Origin: Bacteroidales bacterium
Lineage (GTDB): Bacteria > Bacteroidota > Bacteroidia > Bacteroidales > UBA10428
DNA length: 43,366 bases
Reading direction: 5' to 3'
Assembly (NCBI GenBank): GCA_016933335.1
Contig: JAFGBD010000016.1
Location: 1 to 43,366 of the forward strand
Shown in pieces: positions 40,888-43,366 of the stretch; position 1 is the first letter of the stretch, and each line of letters starts with the position of its first letter. The notes beneath the pieces are model-generated. The model saw nothing but the letters and a program-made list of their open reading frames with translations. It was not told the DNA's origin and did no database searches. The position numbers and the translations under genes are program-made.

Positions 40888-43366
40888 ATGTTACATAAAA
40901 TTCAAATAGTAGGTTATTTGACAATCAGCATGTTATTGTTCATGATCAATGGATTTTGTCTTGAATCAAGATTTTCTGATTATTCAACGGTCTCAGCCCC
41001 TTACATTGAATTAAACCCAGCCACTTTTAAAATCATTACAGGAGATAATAAGGAGATCAGCAAAGCAAAGCATTCCTCTGGCAGTTTATATCAGTTTTTC
41101 CCGTATGCCATTTTGAGTGGGATTGATACCATCTGTCCTGACGACACTGCTTATCTGTCAGTCCGTTTGGTACAGGGTACCCCTCCGTGGAGTTTTACCT
41201 ATACCATCAATGGCAAAGCCAGTCAAACAATTTCCGGGATCAATGATAAAGAATATATGCTGGAGGCTGTAAAGGAGGGTATATATAAACTTACCTCTGT
41301 AAAGGACAGTTACCGAAGAGGGTTTGTATCAGGCGAGGGCAGTGTAGTCCATTATCCGTTGTCTGCTGCAATTCTGTCAGGATTAGAAACTGTATGTGAA
41401 GGCCAGACTGCCACCCTGAGAGTTGATCTGAATGGCACTCCGCCATTTATGATTAAATACAGGAATAACCATTCAGTTACCGGCACCGTAAGCGACATCT
41501 TATCGTCTCCCGGATTCTTCGGCGTAAAGTCAGCCGGCAATTATACACTAACTGCGGTTGCTGACAAATATTGCACAGGAACATTCAGTGGCTCGGCAAC
41601 AGTCTCATTGCTCCCTGTACCTGATGTCAGCATAGAAGGTCTTGGAACTGCATACAGCCTTGGCAGTGATCCTGTTCCTGTTTTTGGTATTCCTGATGGT
41701 GGCTTCTTTACAGGAGAAGGACTTATTGTCAGCAACGATACCATGTTCTTTCTGCCTTCCTGGGCCGGGACTGAGGATTCACCGCACAAAATAGGATATT
41801 CTTATCAAAATCCTGAAAACGGATGTATCGGAAGGGATTCCGTTATGGTAGATGTACTTGAGGTTGACGCAGATATCATTTTCCCTGATAACAGATCATT
41901 ATTTTGTTTTAATGAGAAGCCTTTTAATATCAGGGGATTCAATGCGAATGATGTTACAGGAAGTTTTATGATTTCAGGAGGTGCAGGATTAACTGATAAC
42001 GGAGACAATACAGCAATCATAGATCCTTCAAAACTTGATGGTGGAGAATACGAGATCATTTACAGTTATTATGATAAAACCTGGTTTGAGTATACCGAAA
42101 AAATTGACATTGAGTATGTTAGTCCGATCTGGTTCATAGGATTTGACAGGAACTCCTTTTGTGACAACGAAGATCCGGTACCACTCAACGGAAATGTTGA
42201 AGAAGGTATATTCCACGGCAACGGGGTAACGGGGAATACCAGTATGGGATTCTCTTTCCTGCCATCATCACTGGATAATAACAGAGATACCGTATATTAT
42301 ACATATACAACAGAACATGGTTGTAAAAGACAGGTATATGAGGCAGTAACAATATATTCTGCTCCAACAATCAGGTTCAGTTATGCTGACTCCTGTATTA
42401 CCCATGATCCGCAAGATTCTATAAGATTTATTAATAACACCATATCCAAAGATAGCATAATCTCCTGGGACTGGGATTTTGACGATATTGGTTCCGGTCA
42501 GTCTAATTTCAGCGGTCTGAAGCATCCAAAGCATCTTTACACCACAGCCGGGACAAAATATGTAAAGCTGATTGCTTCCACAGTCAGAGGCTGTGATGCT
42601 ACAAAGGAATCAAGGATTAACCTGGGATACAAACCAAAAGCTGATTTTACCTGGGATACAGAATGTTACCGGCCGGGTCAGCCAATACTCTTTTCGAACC
42701 AATCAAAAACAGACAACGGGATACTGGAAAAATTTGAATGGCAGGTTGAACTGGCTGATACCCTGGAGATATACGAATCAGATAGCTTGTCCTACCTTTT
42801 TCAGGAACCTGGTGATTATTTTATCAGTTTGATAGTTGCATCAAATTATGGCTGTTCTGACAGAGTCACCATTCCTTTTTCTTTGAGACCGGTCATCCGA
42901 ATTACAGAGAATCCGTATTTTGAAGATTTCGAATCCGGGATGAACGGTTGGGGATCGTCGCTGGCTTCTGAAGGAGAACAGAACAGCTGGGTATTTGGAA
43001 AATCAGAAAACGATTTTCCCCTTAAGGATTCAGTTCTGAATTATTGCTGGTTTACAAGAATCAGCCAGGGAGTCAAAGAAGATTCCTGGGTCATCAGCCC
43101 TTGTTTTGATTTTTCAGATTGCACCGGACCAATGATTAAATTTAATGGATGGAGAAGTTTTAACCAGTGGAGAGACGGGGTGGTGATACAGTATAGTGAC
43201 AACAATGGAGAACTATGGCATAATATCGGAGACCTTAATGACGGGATAAAATGGTATAACGGATATGCCATCGAGGGCAAACCCGGCGGGCAGTCAATCG
43301 GGTGGTCAAATATTGAAGACAAAGGCTGGACCGAGATGAGACACAGCCTGGATTCGCTAAAAAGCA
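40888..43366 (+). CDS. Giant secreted multidomain protein (Ig-like and PKD domains), 3' end outside window
   Basis: From the ATG at 40888 one frame stays open for 826 codons to the window end with no stop, so the gene is longer than seen. It starts with a signal peptide (LTISMLLFMINGFCLES). Then come two Ig-like repeats of one type (residues about 75-158 and 162-245; GIDTICPDDTAYLSVRL and GLETVCEGQTATLRVDL), three Ig-like repeats of a second type (about 252-325, 337-411, 422-490; FFTGEG..., F-P..., YSYQNPENGC), two PKD domains (about 500-580, SWDWDFDDIG; and 585-668), and a jelly-roll-like domain beginning FEDFESGMNGWGSS that runs off the end. Such proteins in Bacteroidota are usually surface adhesins or gliding-related and carry a type IX secretion signal at the C-terminus, which cannot be checked here. 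Confidence 0.9.
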   Translation, partial: MLHKIQIVGYLTISMLLFMINGFCLESRFSDYSTVSAPYIELNPATFKIITGDNKEISKAKHSSGSLYQFFPYAILSGIDTICPDDTAYLSVRLVQGTPPWSFTYTINGKASQTISGINDKEYMLEAVKEGIYKLTSVKDSYRRGFVSGEGSVVHYPLSAAILSGLETVCEGQTATLRVDLNGTPPFMIKYRNNHSVTGTVSDILSSPGFFGVKSAGNYTLTAVADKYCTGTFSGSATVSLLPVPDVSIEGLGTAYSLGSDPVPVFGIPDGGFFTGEGLIVSNDTMFFLPSWAGTEDSPHKIGYSYQNPENGCIGRDSVMVDVLEVDADIIFPDNRSLFCFNEKPFNIRGFNANDVTGSFMISGGAGLTDNGDNTAIIDPSKLDGGEYEIIYSYYDKTWFEYTEKIDIEYVSPIWFIGFDRNSFCDNEDPVPLNGNVEEGIFHGNGVTGNTSMGFSFLPSSLDNNRDTVYYTYTTEHGCKRQVYEAVTIYSAPTIRFSYADSCITHDPQDSIRFINNTISKDSIISWDWDFDDIGSGQSNFSGLKHPKHLYTTAGTKYVKLIASTVRGCDATKESRINLGYKPKADFTWDTECYRPGQPILFSNQSKTDNGILEKFEWQVELADTLEIYESDSLSYLFQEPGDYFISLIVASNYGCSDRVTIPFSLRPVIRITENPYFEDFESGMNGWGSSLASEGEQNSWVFGKSENDFPLKDSVLNYCWFTRISQGVKEDSWVISPCFDFSDCTGPMIKFNGWRSFNQWRDGVVIQYSDNNGELWHNIGDLNDGIKWYNGYAIEGKPGGQSIGWSNIEDKGWTEMRHSLDSLKS
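41110..41622 (+). repeat. Tandem pair of Ig-like domain repeats (type 1) within the giant protein gene
   Basis: Two adjacent copies (about 41110-41360 and 41371-41622). Both read: Ile-Leu-Ser-Gly-x-x-Thr-x-Cys, an acidic patch, Thr/Ala-x-Leu-x-Val, Gly-Thr-Pro-Pro-hydrophobic, then a Tyr-x-Leu-Thr segment. The pattern is like SprB-type or Ig-like repeats of gliding Bacteroidota. Confidence 0.65.
41641..42360 (+). repeat. Three Ig-like domain repeats (type 2) within the giant protein gene
   Basis: Three diverged copies (about 41641-41862, 41898-42120, 42151-42360) share a Gly-x-Phe-x-Gly-x-Gly turn, a Phe-x-Pro-Ser stretch and an I/V-x-Tyr-x-Tyr strand. The first and third close with a Gly-Cys pair. 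They resemble the CHU_C-associated Ig-like domain group. Confidence 0.55.
42388..42893 (+). repeat. Two PKD-like domains within the giant protein gene
   Basis: The first copy has the PKD core SWDWDFDDIG and the strand LYTTAGTKYVKLIASTVRGC. The second has FEWQVE in place of the WDW core and LFQEPGDYFISLIVASNYGC. Both end with the same aromatic-Gly-x-Tyr strand and a Gly-Cys. Confidence 0.65.

Noticed and set aside
41352..42534. Series of short minus-strand open frames near the window end
   Set aside because: They are antisense shadows of the long plus-strand frame from 40888, which has a signal peptide and clear repeated domains.
1..43366. CRISPR array, insertion sequence, prophage, toxin-antitoxin or restriction system
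   Set aside because: I found no regularly spaced repeats, transposase or integrase motifs, or paired small toxin/antitoxin genes. The small pair at 9469-10283 has a signal peptide and a membrane helix rather than toxin-antitoxin features.

Overview
The window reads as a chromosomal segment of a Bacteroidota bacterium, probably an uncultured or environmental member of the class Bacteroidia. The evidence is: promoter-like sites of the Bacteroidota type (TTTG, 19-21 bases, TAnnTTTG) before several genes; a hybrid sensor kinase with a periplasmic propeller; a glycogen synthase/phosphorylase fusion; a long nucleoside diphosphate kinase; lipoproteins with acidic residues after the lipid-attached Cys; and a very large secreted protein built from Ig-like and PKD domains. 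The sequence is moderately AT-rich, densely packed, and codes on both strands. I see no rRNA, tRNA, insertion sequence, CRISPR array or prophage, so most of it looks like ordinary core chromosome with a few unusual proteins.

Layout. 1-6439: the tail of a Lys-rich protein, a 1411-residue fusion of glycogen synthase and alpha-glucan phosphorylase, and a convergent glycogen branching enzyme. 6534-8975: ribF and ahcY. 8972-11298: a Rieske-like lipoprotein, a tightly coupled pair of small unknown envelope proteins (one very basic, one acidic), then greA and a HIT-family hydrolase behind a terminator-like hairpin. 11426-15440 (minus strand): nucleoside diphosphate kinase, ruvC, an S41 protease lipoprotein and an EamA-type permease. 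15716-17798: a Tat-exported aldo/keto reductase with two 4Fe-4S motifs, followed by a DUF6599-like secreted protein. 17859-21877 (minus): L-fucose isomerase and uvrB. 22043-27320: a class III nucleotide cyclase fused to an HD phosphohydrolase, tail-to-tail with a hybrid histidine kinase. 27449-30892: an ArsC-like protein, a DoxX-like membrane protein, a DUF434/DUF5616 protein, an aldo/keto reductase and a nitroreductase. 30997-34984 (minus): phosphohexomutase, mltG and a long NfeD protease. 35275-38514: purB and an MsbA-like ABC exporter. 38538-40370 (minus): an LTA-synthase-like phosphotransferase. 40888-end: a giant secreted multidomain protein cut by the window edge.

How the genes fit together. 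The glycogen genes (fusion enzyme, branching enzyme and, 25 kb away, a phosphohexomutase) could together cover glucose-phosphate interconversion, glycogen elongation, branching and phosphorolysis. mltG, nfeD, the ABC exporter and the LTA-synthase-like protein concern the envelope. The cyclase-HD protein and the hybrid kinase are both signalling proteins with no DNA-binding output.

The most distinctive items are two proteins that fuse opposing activities (glycogen synthesis/breakdown; cyclic nucleotide synthesis/probable hydrolysis), the exported iron-sulfur aldo/keto reductase with its DUF6599 partner, the Rieske-like protein with altered metal ligands, and the conserved-looking basic/acidic small protein pair. 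I found no clearly new multi-gene defence or mobile system. All assignments come from reading motifs by eye; no database search was run.
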